From assembly GCA_964636325.1 (NCBI GenBank), contig CAZWRV010000005.1, positions 55,749 through 119,748 of the forward strand: a stretch of 64,000 nucleotides of DNA, read 5' to 3'. The position numbers were made by a program, and so were the translations under genes. Under the pieces are notes generated by a model, which saw nothing but the letters and a program-made list of their open reading frames with translations, had not been told where the DNA came from and searched no databases. This document shows, in pieces, positions 1-8,704 of this stretch. Positions within the stretch are counted from its first letter, which is position 1. Each line of letters opens with the position of its first letter. The stretch is from CAZWRV01 sp964636325. GTDB lineage: Bacteria > Verrucomicrobiota > Lentisphaeria > Victivallales > GWF2-50-93.

Positions 1-1992
1 GGAGTGGTTGTCGCCGCCGGGGCCGCGCTTGACGAAGTAAGTGTCGTCGCCGGCGTCGTCGACGATTGCGCCTGCTCCGCCCGCGTAGGCGGCCGCGGCT
101 CCGAAGGAGGAACCGACATACATGTCGTTTCCGGAGGCGTCGTGGACCAGGCCGAGGCCTCCGCCGAGTGTGGGCGAACGGGGTGCGTTCTCCTTGCGGG
201 CTTCGGCGCGCCAGCTTGATCCGAAGCCAATGCCGCTGCCCATGTATCCGTTGTCCCATGCCTGGCCTGAACTGTATGCGCTTTCAAAGGTGCCGAGGCA
301 CTGGTAGTGGTCGTCTCCGGCGCGGTCGTCGAGCAGGCCGAACGCTCCGTTGATACCTGCGCCGATCGATGCGAGGCCGGTCGCGTAGACATCATTGCCC
401 GCCGAGTCGCGCAGGACGCCGACACCGTGCCAGAATCCGCATCCGAACGCGAATTTCTGGCCGAGATACAGGTCGTCTCCGGCCTGGTCTGAAAGGATGC
501 CGATGCCGAGGAAACCCGCGCCGAATGCGAAGCCCGAATCCAGGGGTATGCCGGCTTCGTCAGGTTTGTCGGGATTGCCGTAAAGCCGGGCAAAGGGGAC
601 AAGGTTTGTACGGACTCCCTCCGGATCCGGCTGGACTAAGCTCTGCCTGGTTTGCTCGCGCGGCTTGAATAGCGGGGACAGGCCCTGGCAGTAGCGGTCG
701 TTTCCGGCTCGGTCGATGAGTATTCCGATACCAAGCAGGCCGGCGCCGGGGCCGCCGACCCCGGTGGTCTGGTACAGATCGTCACCGGCGAAGTCGATGA
801 TGATCTGAAGCGGACGCGAGCCGATCTGCTCCTCGGGCTTCGTCCAGACATATTCGTCGTCGCCGCCGATGTCGAGTATCGCGAGTGCGTCGGTATCCTG
901 GTAGCGGTTCGGGCCCGGGCCGCCGACGATTATGTTCCCGTAGGGAGTGGTCATGACGGTGATGATGTCTCCTGTTACTCCCGACACGGGGGCGGCCAGA
1001 CGGTGTACCGTTCCGCCGCAGCGGACGATGTCGCGGGCGAGATCGTCGAGCGCCGCGGGGGCCAGCAGCGGTTGGAGCCTGGAGAGCGTCTGCCGCATGG
1101 CGGAGAAGTCCACACGGCATGAGAACGACGGCTGCGCTTTGCTCTCACCAAGGAAAAATGCGTCCGTCGGTGCCGGCATTCCGGCGAGCGAGTGCAGGTA
1201 GCGCGCCAGTGCGGTCATGCCCGCGAGCTCCTGCGGCACAGGTGTTTTGGAAAACGAAGTTTCCTTGTCGCCTTCGTTGTAGCCGTCGTTGGGCGCGAAC
1301 ATCATCTCCATGCTGTAGCACGGCGCGCCCTTCGACATGTTCACGAAGGTTCCGCCGCTGCGGCATATCCAGGGGATTACAAAGCGGAGGAGCCGGCGCT
1401 CCGCGGGGCTGACTTGCGCAAGCGCCTTCTTGTCAACAAGTTCCGCTGCCTGCGCTACCGCATCCGCGAACTGCTTCAGATCCGCCGGAGATTGAAGGGC
1501 GGTTGGCTCCGGGACGGCCTGGGGTGTTTTGCCGCCGGGCAGGGCCGCGGCCAGAAAGCATGCCTCCTGCAATGCCGGCTCGGTCCCGGGCTCCTCCGCA
1601 AGGCAGTTGCGCGCCCACGCCTCCATGCGCCATGGTGCATTCGGAGGATCGCCGGCCAGCTCCTTGACTATGGCGATATCCTGGTACGCCTGGAATTCCT
1701 CAAGCCCGGAACTGTATTCGCGGACATTGTTGATCCAGGCCTTGTAGTCGGCGGCGGCGCCGTAGCGCTTGTCGCGGAACGCAGCCTCCTTTTCCGGCGC
1801 TAGCCCGAGAGCCGGAAGCTCGCCGTCTTCCAGCACGGCCGAGAGCTTCGCGCTCAAGGCCGCCAGGCGCGGTTCCTTGGGCGCCGTAAAAGCTGGAACA
1901 ACCGGATCTTCAAACTTATAGTTGCAGCCGCCTGCAAGAAGAAAAATCCCGGCGGCAGCACAGCCGGCAGCGTATTGACGTATCCGTCTCAT
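1..1992 (-). CDS. Lipoprotein-like protein with repeated D-x-x-G-[ND]-D-x-Y motifs (partial, C-terminus outside window)
   Basis: An uninterrupted minus-strand frame opens with ATG at 1992 and stays open to base 1, giving 664 codons with no stop. The start has a good ribosome site (AAGGGGCG, about 4 nt upstream). The N-terminus MRRIRQYAAGCAAAGIFLLA ends in GGC, a near-lipobox at Cys24, so an exported, probably lipid-anchored protein is likely. Residues 30-350 are an unfamiliar, mostly helical-looking region. From about residue 372 to the edge there are eight copies of a motif D-x-[AGS]-G-[ND]-D-x-Y (for example DFAGDDLY, DRAGNDRY, DSAGNDVY, DASGNDMY), separated by Gly-rich stretches such as GAGFLGIGIL. 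This resembles a repetitive beta-helix or calcium-binding repeat, but no function is recognised. It stands alone and is transcribed divergently from the efflux genes to its right. Confidence 0.85.
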   Translation of the reverse strand, partial: MRRIRQYAAGCAAAGIFLLAGGCNYKFEDPVVPAFTAPKEPRLAALSAKLSAVLEDGELPALGLAPEKEAAFRDKRYGAAADYKAWINNVREYSSGLEEFQAYQDIAIVKELAGDPPNAPWRMEAWARNCLAEEPGTEPALQEACFLAAALPGGKTPQAVPEPTALQSPADLKQFADAVAQAAELVDKKALAQVSPAERRLLRFVIPWICRSGGTFVNMSKGAPCYSMEMMFAPNDGYNEGDKETSFSKTPVPQELAGMTALARYLHSLAGMPAPTDAFFLGESKAQPSFSCRVDFSAMRQTLSRLQPLLAPAALDDLARDIVRCGGTVHRLAAPVSGVTGDIITVMTTPYGNIIVGGPGPNRYQDTDALAILDIGGDDEYVWTKPEEQIGSRPLQIIIDFAGDDLYQTTGVGGPGAGLLGIGILIDRAGNDRYCQGLSPLFKPREQTRQSLVQPDPEGVRTNLVPFARLYGNPDKPDEAGIPLDSGFAFGAGFLGIGILSDQAGDDLYLGQKFAFGCGFWHGVGVLRDSAGNDVYATGLASIGAGINGAFGLLDDRAGDDHYQCLGTFESAYSSGQAWDNGYMGSGIGFGSSWRAEARKENAPRSPTLGGGLGLVHDASGNDMYVGSSFGAAAAYAGGAGAIVDDAGDDTYFVKRGPGGDNHS

Positions 1993-2051
1993 AGTCGCCC
2001 CTTGTTTACTTTTATGGACAATATGCTAGTTTTTAAAATAGGCAAATTGTT

Positions 2052-2207
2052 TCAGATTTCCTGGTCGGCCAACTGGCTTGGCTGATGCGGACCGATTTTG
2101 CGCTGCCCCTATTCTTGGGCTCGAGCCGGAAATCTGAATTTGAAATCCCTCCTGGGAATCGGAATTTCATAACATATCTTTTTCTCCAGAGCAGGAAATC
2201 TGAACTT
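2052..2207. repeat. Three copies of a GGAAATCTGA motif in the divergent intergenic region
   Basis: GGAAATCTGA occurs at 2128-2137 and 2194-2203, and its reverse complement TCAGATTTCC at 2052-2061, all in the 227 bases between two divergent genes. The first and second copies can pair as a hairpin. They could be operator sites or remnants of a dispersed repeat; the sequence alone does not decide. No clear sigma-70 promoter is visible. Confidence 0.4.
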
Positions 2208-2219
2208 GGGATGTGGACC

Positions 2220-3344
2220 ATGCGCAAGGTGATCATCGTCGCGGCCGTGCTGGTTCTGGGCGGCATCTGCTTGATACTTTTGAAGAACAACATGCGCGGT
2301 CCGCTTGTCGTTTCAGGCGTGCTCGAAGGCGACCAGATCCGAGTGGGGTCGCGGGTCGGCGGGCGTATCGCCGAGGTGCTTGTGGACGAAGGCGACAAGG
2401 TGAAGGATGGGACGCCGCTCTTCCGTCTTGAGCCTTTCGACCTCAAGGAGAAGCTCAGCATGGCCGAAGCCGACGAGAAGGCCGCGCAGGCGGAGTTTGA
2501 CAGGCTCAAGGCCGGCTACCGTCCCGAGGAGATCGCGGAGGCTCAGGCGCGCCGCGACCAGCTTGCGGCCAAGCTTGACCTGCTCAAGGCCGGTCCCCGC
2601 CAGCAGGAGATAGACGAGTCCGCGCAGCAGCTCGCGGTGGAGGAGGCGAAGCTAAATCTGGCGAAAATCCAGGCCGAACGTATCGGCGGCCTCGAGAACA
2701 AGAATGTGGCATCGACGCTTGAAGGCGACAACGCCCGCTGCGATCTGCTTGTGGCCAAGGGGAAGGTGGAGGCCGCGCAAAGGCACCTTGACATGTTGAA
2801 GGAAGGTTACAGGAAGGAAGAGATCGCCGCCGCCCAGGGAAGCCTCGCCGAAGCCGAGGCGATATACGTCCTGCGCAAGAACGGATACAGGGAGGAGGAG
2901 ATCAGGCGCGCGGAGGCGACTCTGCTGTCCGCGAGGGCGAACCGCGCCGCCGTCGCCGAGCAGGTCAAGGAGCTTACGGTCGTGTCGCCGGCCGAATGCT
3001 ATGTCGAATCGATCGATCTGCGTCCCGGCGACCTGGTCGCGGCCAACGAGCCCTGCGTTTCGCTCATGGATCTTTCGAGGCTCAGAGTCAGGGCGTTCGT
3101 TCCTGAATCCAGGCTTTCCCTCGCGAAGCTCGGGACCAACGTGCCGCTCAGGATCGACAGCCTTCCCGGCAGGGAATTCGAAGGCGAAGTAACCTATGTC
3201 GCCACAGAAGGCGAATTCACCCCGCGCAACATACAGACCCCCGATGAACGCTCCAAGCAGGTCTTCAGAATCATGATATCCGTGCAGAAGGACAGGGAGA
3301 CGCTCAGGCCGGGCATGATCTGCGATGTGATCCTGGAGAGATAA
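2220..3344 (+). CDS. HlyD/YbhG-type membrane fusion protein of an ABC efflux system
   Basis: Periplasmic adaptor of an ABC exporter, linking the inner-membrane pump to the outer envelope. I chose the ATG at 2220 because the hydrophobic anchor follows directly (VIIVAAVLVLGGICLILL, residues 3-20); an ATG at 2211 is also possible and the open frame extends further upstream. A lipoyl-like half-domain begins near residue 35 (VSGVLEGDQIRVGSRVGGRI) and its partner follows around residue 260. Between them lies a long alpha-helical hairpin with an internal repeat: L-K-x-G-Y-R-x-E-E-I occurs four times (LKAGYRPEEI, LKAGPRQQEI, LKEGYRKEEI, RKNGYREEEI). The C-terminal 110 residues form the beta-barrel part, ending VILER. 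The ATPase and permease genes downstream complete a YbhG-YbhF-YbhS/R-like set. The substrate cannot be read from the sequence. Confidence 0.88.
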   Translation: MRKVIIVAAVLVLGGICLILLKNNMRGPLVVSGVLEGDQIRVGSRVGGRIAEVLVDEGDKVKDGTPLFRLEPFDLKEKLSMAEADEKAAQAEFDRLKAGYRPEEIAEAQARRDQLAAKLDLLKAGPRQQEIDESAQQLAVEEAKLNLAKIQAERIGGLENKNVASTLEGDNARCDLLVAKGKVEAAQRHLDMLKEGYRKEEIAAAQGSLAEAEAIYVLRKNGYREEEIRRAEATLLSARANRAAVAEQVKELTVVSPAECYVESIDLRPGDLVAANEPCVSLMDLSRLRVRAFVPESRLSLAKLGTNVPLRIDSLPGREFEGEVTYVATEGEFTPRNIQTPDERSKQVFRIMISVQKDRETLRPGMICDVILER

Positions 3345-3384
3345 AAGGATCGCTAGTTTGCAGAATTGTCAATGAAACGCTAGC

Positions 3385-3434
3385 TGGAGGGCGGAGCCGT
3401 GCTCCGCCGCGGTTGAGCTTGGCTCAACCCTCCA
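3385..3434. repeat. 50-bp three-stem palindromic repeat, copy 1
   Basis: Outer arms TGGAGGG and CCCTCCA enclose two hairpins, CGGAGC/GCTCCG and GGTTGAGC/GCTCAACC, a cloverleaf-like layout. Related copies lie at 11616-11665, 63741-63788 and 63960-64000. It sits between the adaptor and ATPase genes. Confidence 0.85.
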
Positions 3435-3483
3435 TTGAACGTAATCTCTTCATTGGTTAATTCAACATTACACCTCATCCATA

Positions 3484-4509
3484 ATGACGGACGACTTCTC
3501 AATCAGGATTGAATCCCTCTCCAAGAAATTCGGCTCATTCACAGCCGTTTCCGAGACTTCGTTCTCCGTAGGGCGCGGCTCGATATTCGGGCTGCTCGGG
3601 CCGAACGGCTCCGGCAAGAGCACCTTGATAAGGATGCTCTGCGGAGTGCTGCGTCCGAGCGGCGGCCGCGCCGAGGTGATGGGCTTTGATGTCGCGAGGC
3701 AGTCCGAAGACGTCAAGGCCAACATCGGCTACATGAGCCAGAAGTTCAGTCTATACGGCGATCTCTCCGCATCTGAAAATCTTGATTTCTACTCGAGGAT
3801 TTACGGCCTGCGCGGGGAGGCCGCAAGGAGGAGCCGGGACTATGTGGTCGGCCTGACCGGCATCGGCGAATACCTGAAGCGGCGCGCGTCGGCATTGTCC
3901 GGCGGCTGGAAGCAGAGGCTGGCGCTCGCGTGCGCGCTGGTACACGAGCCGCAGGTGCTCTTCCTCGACGAGCCGACCGCCGGAATCGATCCGGTCGCCA
4001 GGCGCGAGCTGTGGGACCTTCTCTTCGAACTTTCACACAAGGGAGTGACGATGTTCGTCAGCACGCACTATATGGACGAGGCCGAACGTTGCACCGACGT
4101 CGGATACATCTACTTCTCCAGGATGATCGCCTGCGGCAGACCAGAGGAACTTAAACGCCTTCCCGAGGTGAATCCGGCCGGGACGCGCCGGATCGAACTC
4201 GAATGCGAAAGGCCGGCCGAGGCTTTTGGAATCCTCAAGGGGCTTCCATATGTAAGGAGTTCGACCATCTTCGGAACCTCGGCGCATCTGCTCGTCGAAG
4301 ACTCGGTCCCGGATTCGAAGCTGCTGGAGGACATCTCGACCTGCGACCCTTCGGCTACGGCCAGGACGATCCAGCCCAGCCTCGAGGACGTCTTTGTCCT
4401 CCTCAGCCAGGCGGAAGCAAAACGTATGCGGGCTTTGCCCGCAACCCAAGTTCCAAGCTCCAAATTCCAAATATCAAATAAATTCCAAAATTCAAACACA
4501 GAGAAATGA
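3484..4509 (+). CDS. ABC transporter ATP-binding protein (YbhF/CcmA-like)
   Basis: Cytoplasmic ATPase of the drug-exporter (ABC-2) type. Walker A GPNGSGKST is at residues 39-47, the signature LSGGW at 138-142, Walker B LFLDEP at 159-164 with the catalytic Glu, and the H-loop in STHYMDEAE near 193-201. The first about 314 residues are a complete single ATPase plus the usual C-terminal extension. The last about 27 residues are unrelated to the family: the frame runs into a dispersed AT-rich inverted repeat (4448-4600) and reads its first arm (SSKFQISNKFQNSN) before stopping. The start ATG has no evident Shine-Dalgarno site. The gene lies between the adaptor and permease genes of the same system. 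Confidence 0.9.
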   Translation: MTDDFSIRIESLSKKFGSFTAVSETSFSVGRGSIFGLLGPNGSGKSTLIRMLCGVLRPSGGRAEVMGFDVARQSEDVKANIGYMSQKFSLYGDLSASENLDFYSRIYGLRGEAARRSRDYVVGLTGIGEYLKRRASALSGGWKQRLALACALVHEPQVLFLDEPTAGIDPVARRELWDLLFELSHKGVTMFVSTHYMDEAERCTDVGYIYFSRMIACGRPEELKRLPEVNPAGTRRIELECERPAEAFGILKGLPYVRSSTIFGTSAHLLVEDSVPDSKLLEDISTCDPSATARTIQPSLEDVFVLLSQAEAKRMRALPATQVPSSKFQISNKFQNSNTEK

Positions 4510-4600
4510 AGCGCCAAGTTTGGAATTTAAGATTTTGAGCCTGGGATTTATTTGGAATTTGGTGCTTGTGATTTGGAATTTGCCAACGCATATGACCAGT
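4448..4600. repeat. AT-rich inverted repeat built of CAAATTCCAAAT / ATTTGGAATTTG units
   Basis: The left arm carries CAAGTTCCAAG, CAAATTCCAAATATC and AAATTCC units; the right arm carries their complements (TTTGGAATTT, TTATTTGGAATTTGG, GATTTGGAATTTG). It overlaps the 3' end of the ATPase gene. Degenerate relatives (TTGGAAATTGAGG, GGATATTGGAAATT) lie at 5974-6003, just before plsY. Confidence 0.75.
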
Positions 4601-4630
4601 GAAAGTTAACTTGAGACAAAGTTGGCGGCC

Positions 4631-5776
4631 ATGAAGGGTTTCACCGCGGTGTTTCTGAAGGAGCTCTCGCACATCAGGTGCGAGCGCTCGACGCTCTTCT
4701 TCGCTCTGCTGATCCCGGCGATGCAGCTGACGATCTTCGGATATGCGGCCAACACCACGATCGACAACGTGCCGGTGGTTGTGCTGAACCTCGACCGACG
4801 GATGGACTCGCGGCACATGCTGGAAGCGTTCACGAACAGCGGTTCGTTCAAGATAGTCCGCAGCGTTGCAAACTACGACGAGATGCGCTCGGAGATAAGG
4901 TCGGGCAGGGCCAAGGCGGCGTTCGTCATCCCTCCGGACTTTGCCGATTCGATGCTCAAGGGGCATGAAGCGTCGGTGCAGATGCTCATCGACGGTTCGG
5001 ACGCGCAGGTCGCGGCGGCGGCTCTCAACAACGCGAGCCTGATCACGCAGAGCATGGCGTTCTCGCTGGCCAAGAAGACCGGCGAACGCGGAAGCGTCGC
5101 TCCTTCACGCGACCAGTACGGCCATGCGTCGCTGCCGGTCGAGCTCCGGCCGCGCGTCCTCTACAATCCCGATCTGCTGGACGCGAACTTCTTCGTACCC
5201 GGCCTAATCGCGATCATCCTTCAGTTCATCCTCAGCTTCCTCACCGCCTTCTCGATCGCGCGGGAGAGGGAGTCGGGAACCCTGGAGCAGATGTTTGTGA
5301 CTCCGGTTTCGCCGTCGGGCCTTCTTTTCGGAAAGCTGATCCCTTACGCGGGTCTGGCGTTCGTCGAGCTTGTGATAGTGATCCTGGTGATGAACTTTCT
5401 CTTCAAGGTGCCGGTCACTGGGAGCGTCATCCAGCTTTTCGGAGTCTGCGTGCTGTTCATCCTGACCGCGCTCGGCCTGGGCCTGATGGTCTCGACGTTC
5501 GCGGAGACGCAGCTTCAGGCTCTCCAGGCAACCTTCCTGATCATGCTGCCGAGCGTGCTGCTGAGCGGTTTCGTCTTCCCGCGCTCGGAGATGCCGCTGA
5601 TACTCTATGCGCTCGGCGCGGTCCTTCCAGCGACCTACTTCGTCGATCTTCTGAGAGGTATAATAATCCGCGGTGCCGGAATCCTCGACCTAGTCCCGTC
5701 GCTCGTCGGACTCGCAATATGCTTCGCCGCCATCATCTCCATCAGCCTCTTCAGGTCCAAGAAGACGATCGACTGA
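4631..5776 (+). CDS. ABC-2 type permease (YbhS/YbhR-like)
   Basis: Inner-membrane subunit of the exporter encoded with the adaptor and ATPase. The ATG at 4631 (MKGFTAVFLKELSHI) fits the family; the TTG four codons earlier is less likely. The N-terminal amphipathic segment MKGFTAVFLKELSHIRCERST leads into a first membrane helix (LFFALLIPAMQLTIFGYAA, about 21-40). A large extracytoplasmic loop follows (about 45-185, VPVVVLNLDRR... to NPDLLDANFFVPG). Then come five hydrophobic segments, including IARERESGTLEQMFVTPV between helices 2 and 3, a hallmark of ABC2_membrane_3. Length 381 aa is normal. E. coli-type systems have two permeases; here only one is present, so it probably works as a homodimer (inference). 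Confidence 0.9.
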   Translation: MKGFTAVFLKELSHIRCERSTLFFALLIPAMQLTIFGYAANTTIDNVPVVVLNLDRRMDSRHMLEAFTNSGSFKIVRSVANYDEMRSEIRSGRAKAAFVIPPDFADSMLKGHEASVQMLIDGSDAQVAAAALNNASLITQSMAFSLAKKTGERGSVAPSRDQYGHASLPVELRPRVLYNPDLLDANFFVPGLIAIILQFILSFLTAFSIARERESGTLEQMFVTPVSPSGLLFGKLIPYAGLAFVELVIVILVMNFLFKVPVTGSVIQLFGVCVLFILTALGLGLMVSTFAETQLQALQATFLIMLPSVLLSGFVFPRSEMPLILYALGAVLPATYFVDLLRGIIIRGAGILDLVPSLVGLAICFAAIISISLFRSKKTID

Positions 5777-6008
5777 GGTTCAGATTTTCTGTACGGAAGG
5801 GCTGCAAAGCGGGAAGGGATCGGCAATATCTTCCGTGAGCTGTCAAGGCACGGCGCCAGAAAATTTGAATTTTGCGGATGGATAATTCGCAGGTCAGTGT
5901 TGAATTTATTCTCTTCAATCGCTACCATATAGCCGGCCATCAATTCATCCATGGGTATATTCGCATTGTTCGGTTGGAAATTGAGGATTGGATATTGGAA
6001 ATTCCGCC

Positions 6009-6674
6009 ATGCCCTGCCCCTTAACCAGCCTTCTTCTGCCGGTGCTTCTCAGCTATCTGCTGGGCGCCGTCCCGTTCGGCTACATAATCGGAAAACTGAA
6101 CGGTATCGACATCCGGCAGCACGGCAGCGGCAACATCGGCGCGACAAACGTCCGGCGCGTGCTGGGGATGAAATGGGGCGCGCTGTGCTTCTTCCTGGAC
6201 TTCTCCAAGGGCGCGCTGCCTGTGTTCCTGGTCAAGTTTCTTCTGTTGAAATATCCTTCGTGCGGCAGTCCTGATGCGATCATGATCGGCTCGGCGTTCG
6301 CCACGGTTGCGGGGCATCTCTGGCCGGTCTATCTGAATTTTAAGGGGGGCAAGGGCGTGGCAACGACCGCCGGAGTGCTTCTGGCGCTGGCACCGCTCGC
6401 GCTTATCTGTTCCGGCGCGCTCTGGGCCGCAGTCTTCTTCGGGTCAAGGTATGTCTCTCTCGCTAGCATAGCCGCGGCGGCCGCGCTTCCGTTCTTCGCG
6501 TTCGGATTTTCAAAGGCGGGGCTGCAGAATGTTTCCATGCCGATCCTAGTCCTGCTCTTCGTCCTCGCGGCCCTCGCGATCGCCAAGCACCACGCCAACA
6601 TCAAAAGGCTGCTCAACGGCACGGAACTGAAGTTCGAACGCAAGGATAAAGAAAACACTGAAAATAAAAATTAG
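6009..6674 (+). CDS. plsY: Acyl-phosphate:glycerol-3-phosphate acyltransferase PlsY
   Basis: Multi-pass inner-membrane enzyme that transfers an acyl group from acyl phosphate to glycerol-3-phosphate, the first step of phosphatidic acid synthesis. All three family motifs are visible: GSGNIGATN near residue 38, GHLWPVYLNFKGGKGVATT near residue 100, and KHHANIKRLLNGTE near 205. Hydrophobic segments fill the rest, and length (221 aa) is typical. I chose ATG 6009; an in-frame TTG at 5988 would add a short non-hydrophobic extension. gpsA follows 107 bases downstream and makes its substrate. Confidence 0.95.
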   Translation: MPCPLTSLLLPVLLSYLLGAVPFGYIIGKLNGIDIRQHGSGNIGATNVRRVLGMKWGALCFFLDFSKGALPVFLVKFLLLKYPSCGSPDAIMIGSAFATVAGHLWPVYLNFKGGKGVATTAGVLLALAPLALICSGALWAAVFFGSRYVSLASIAAAAALPFFAFGFSKAGLQNVSMPILVLLFVLAALAIAKHHANIKRLLNGTELKFERKDKENTENKN

Positions 6675-6677
6675 ATC

Positions 6678-6760
6678 TCGCACAAAGGCACGAAGACACA
6701 AAGAAATATCTTAAAAAATCCATTTTTTTGTTTTCTTCGTGCCTCTGTGCCTTTGTGTGA
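6678..6760. repeat. CACAAAGGCAC inverted repeat between plsY and gpsA
   Basis: The left arm CACAAAGGCACGAAG pairs with CTTCGTGCC...CTGTGCCTTTGTG on the right, with a T-rich centre. It could fold as a terminator-like hairpin, but the loop is long. A relative with the same ATATCTTAA core lies at 62288-62350 beside a broken gene. Confidence 0.7.
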
Positions 6761-6781
6761 GAATTAAAAAAGATGGAGCCT

Positions 6782-7792
6782 ATGGGCAAATCGCACAAAG
6801 TCACGGTTCTGAGCGACGGCGGCTGGGGGACGGCCCTTGCGATACTCCTCGTCGAAAACGGCTGCGACGTCGCGCTCTGGGGGCCGTTCCCTGAAAACAT
6901 CTGCGAAATTCGCAGAAACGGCGAGAATAATAAATTTCTGCCCGGCGTTCCGATTCCTGACGAACTTGTCCTTGAAGACAAGCTCGGAGAGGAAGTTTCC
7001 GAGTCGGAAGTCATTGTCCTGGCCTCGCCTTCGCAATACATGCGCGGCACGCTAGAGAAGCTCAGGCCGTTTTTCTGCTCCGGTAAAAACTTGCTGGTCA
7101 ATGTCGCTAAGGGCATTGAAGTCGGAACGCTGAAGCGTATGAGCGAGCTTTGCCGGGAGATGCTCGGGGATTGCAGGTACTGCGTCTTGTCGGGGCCGAG
7201 CCATGCGGAGGAAGTCGGACGCCGTTGTCCGACCGCCGTCGTGGTGGCGTCGGAATCGGAGGACGACGCGTTGCAGGCGCAGAAGATATTTATGAACAGC
7301 CGCTTCAGGATCTATACGTCGCATGACGTTGTCGGCGTAGAGCTTGCGGGGTCTCTCAAAAACATTTTCGCGATAGCCGCGGGGATGATAGACGGTATGG
7401 GGCTGGGCGACAACCCCAAGGCGGCGCTGCTGACCAGGGGCACCGTCGAGATGGCCCGGCTCGGAAAGTGCCTGGGCGGCAGGACCGAGACGTTCTCAGG
7501 CCTCAGCGGCATCGGCGACCTCATCGTGACATGCTACAGCAGGCACAGCAGGAACCGCCATGTCGGCGAGGAGCTGGGACTCGGAAAATCCCTCGGCGAA
7601 ATCCTGCGCGGAATGGGCATGTCCGTAGCCGAAGGCGTCAAGACCTGCGAGAGCGCACACGACCTTTCCAAGGAAAAGGGCGTCGAAACGCCGATCATCA
7701 ACGAGATATACAAGGTGCTCTACAAAGGCAAGGCGCCGCAGGCCGCCATCCACGACCTCATGACCCGAAGGGCGAAGATGGAGATGGAGTGA
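6782..7792 (+). CDS. gpsA: NAD(P)-dependent glycerol-3-phosphate dehydrogenase
   Basis: Cytoplasmic enzyme that reduces dihydroxyacetone phosphate to sn-glycerol-3-phosphate for phospholipid synthesis. The ATG at 6782 has a GGAG site 3-6 nt upstream; the ATG at 6773 has none. The N-terminal Rossmann fold begins VTVLSDGGWGTALA, where the usual G-A-G-x-W-G reads S-D-G-G-W-G, so the first glycine is lost. Later family motifs are intact: VNVAKGIE, LSGPSHAEEV, ELAGSLKNIFAIAAGM with the catalytic Lys, GLGDNPKAALLTRG, and LSGIGDLIVTC. Length 336 aa is normal. It follows plsY, and the two together form a glycerophospholipid entry module. Confidence 0.94.
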   Translation: MGKSHKVTVLSDGGWGTALAILLVENGCDVALWGPFPENICEIRRNGENNKFLPGVPIPDELVLEDKLGEEVSESEVIVLASPSQYMRGTLEKLRPFFCSGKNLLVNVAKGIEVGTLKRMSELCREMLGDCRYCVLSGPSHAEEVGRRCPTAVVVASESEDDALQAQKIFMNSRFRIYTSHDVVGVELAGSLKNIFAIAAGMIDGMGLGDNPKAALLTRGTVEMARLGKCLGGRTETFSGLSGIGDLIVTCYSRHSRNRHVGEELGLGKSLGEILRGMGMSVAEGVKTCESAHDLSKEKGVETPIINEIYKVLYKGKAPQAAIHDLMTRRAKMEME

Positions 7793-7936
7793 AGCCGGAT
7801 GAGGGATACCTGATGCGTGATGCCGGAAGTCTGAAACCATAATGGTTACTGTGCGCGGCGATTGTTCGCCGCGAGTATTTCAACATCGTCAACCCCTGCG
7901 GGCAGACGGCAATCAACAGAAGAGGGAGCATTAATT

Positions 7937-8698
7937 ATGACAGCAGGAATGCTTTTAAGGGCGGCCGCTTGCATTGCCGCAATCGCATCTTTGCCTTTTT
8001 TCACTTCATGCTCATCGGTCAGGGATGAAAAGCCGGGTTCGCCGGCCAAGGTCGAAGAGCCTGCTCCTCCGGTCAAGGACGAGGGGCCGCGGCCGTTGAC
8101 GGAGAAGGAAGTGGAACTTCTGAAGAAGATGGGGGGCGAAGTCCTGCCGGATCAAAACATAAAACTTGGCGATGTGACCATCCACAGGAAGGAGATGGAG
8201 CTGTCTTTCCCGGCGGTGTTGAATCTGACGAGCGGACCGCTGGAAGTGCTCATCTGCATGCCGGCAGGCAGGATGCACGAGAGCCTGCTCCTGAGCAAGA
8301 CTCCGCCGATGGAGCTGCAGCTCGCGCTGATCCTGCTGGGCGCCGTGAACGGGCCGCGCCAAGCGACGGAAAGCATGGAGCAGGGGGCAATCATAGACAT
8401 AGACGTGAAGCCCGAAGGCGGGCAAAGGGTGCCGGTCGAAAGCTGGGTTTTCGACAACAAGCGCAAGGCGCAGATGCGGCGCGACGGATGGATCTTCATC
8501 GGCGCCAGCTTCGGCCACGGCGGAGTCTGCATGGCCGACGAGCTGGTCCAGCTCGCCAGGACACTCAACATCTGCAACGCAATCCTCGACAACCCCTCCG
8601 AGGACAAGGAGGCGGCGTCCGACATCTACGAGGTCTACGGCGAAAAAGTCCCCGCCTTCAAGACACCCGTAACAGTCTACTTCAAGCCAAGGCGGTAG
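7937..8698 (+). CDS. YdjY-like lipoprotein
   Basis: Start ATG 7937 has a strong AGAGGGAG site upstream. The signal MTAGMLLRAAACIAAIASLP is followed by FFTSC, a plausible lipobox with Cys25, and a Pro/Glu/Lys-rich linker (26-55). Residues 70-250 match the YdjY-type domain found in many planctomycete and lentisphaeral proteins: IKLGDVTIHRKEMELSFPAV, GPLEVLICMPAGRMHESLL, LQLALILLGAVNG, and a final VTVYFKPRR. The biochemical role of this family is not known. It is most likely anchored in the outer or inner membrane facing the periplasm. It follows gpsA by 144 bases on the same strand. Confidence 0.75.
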   Translation: MTAGMLLRAAACIAAIASLPFFTSCSSVRDEKPGSPAKVEEPAPPVKDEGPRPLTEKEVELLKKMGGEVLPDQNIKLGDVTIHRKEMELSFPAVLNLTSGPLEVLICMPAGRMHESLLLSKTPPMELQLALILLGAVNGPRQATESMEQGAIIDIDVKPEGGQRVPVESWVFDNKRKAQMRRDGWIFIGASFGHGGVCMADELVQLARTLNICNAILDNPSEDKEAASDIYEVYGEKVPAFKTPVTVYFKPRR

Positions 8699-8704
8699 TG
8701 AGCG

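Noticed and set aside
1192..1803. Plus-strand open frame over the left-edge lipoprotein gene
   Set aside because: The minus strand has an uninterrupted 664-codon frame with signal sequence, ribosome site and regular repeats; the plus frame has none of these.
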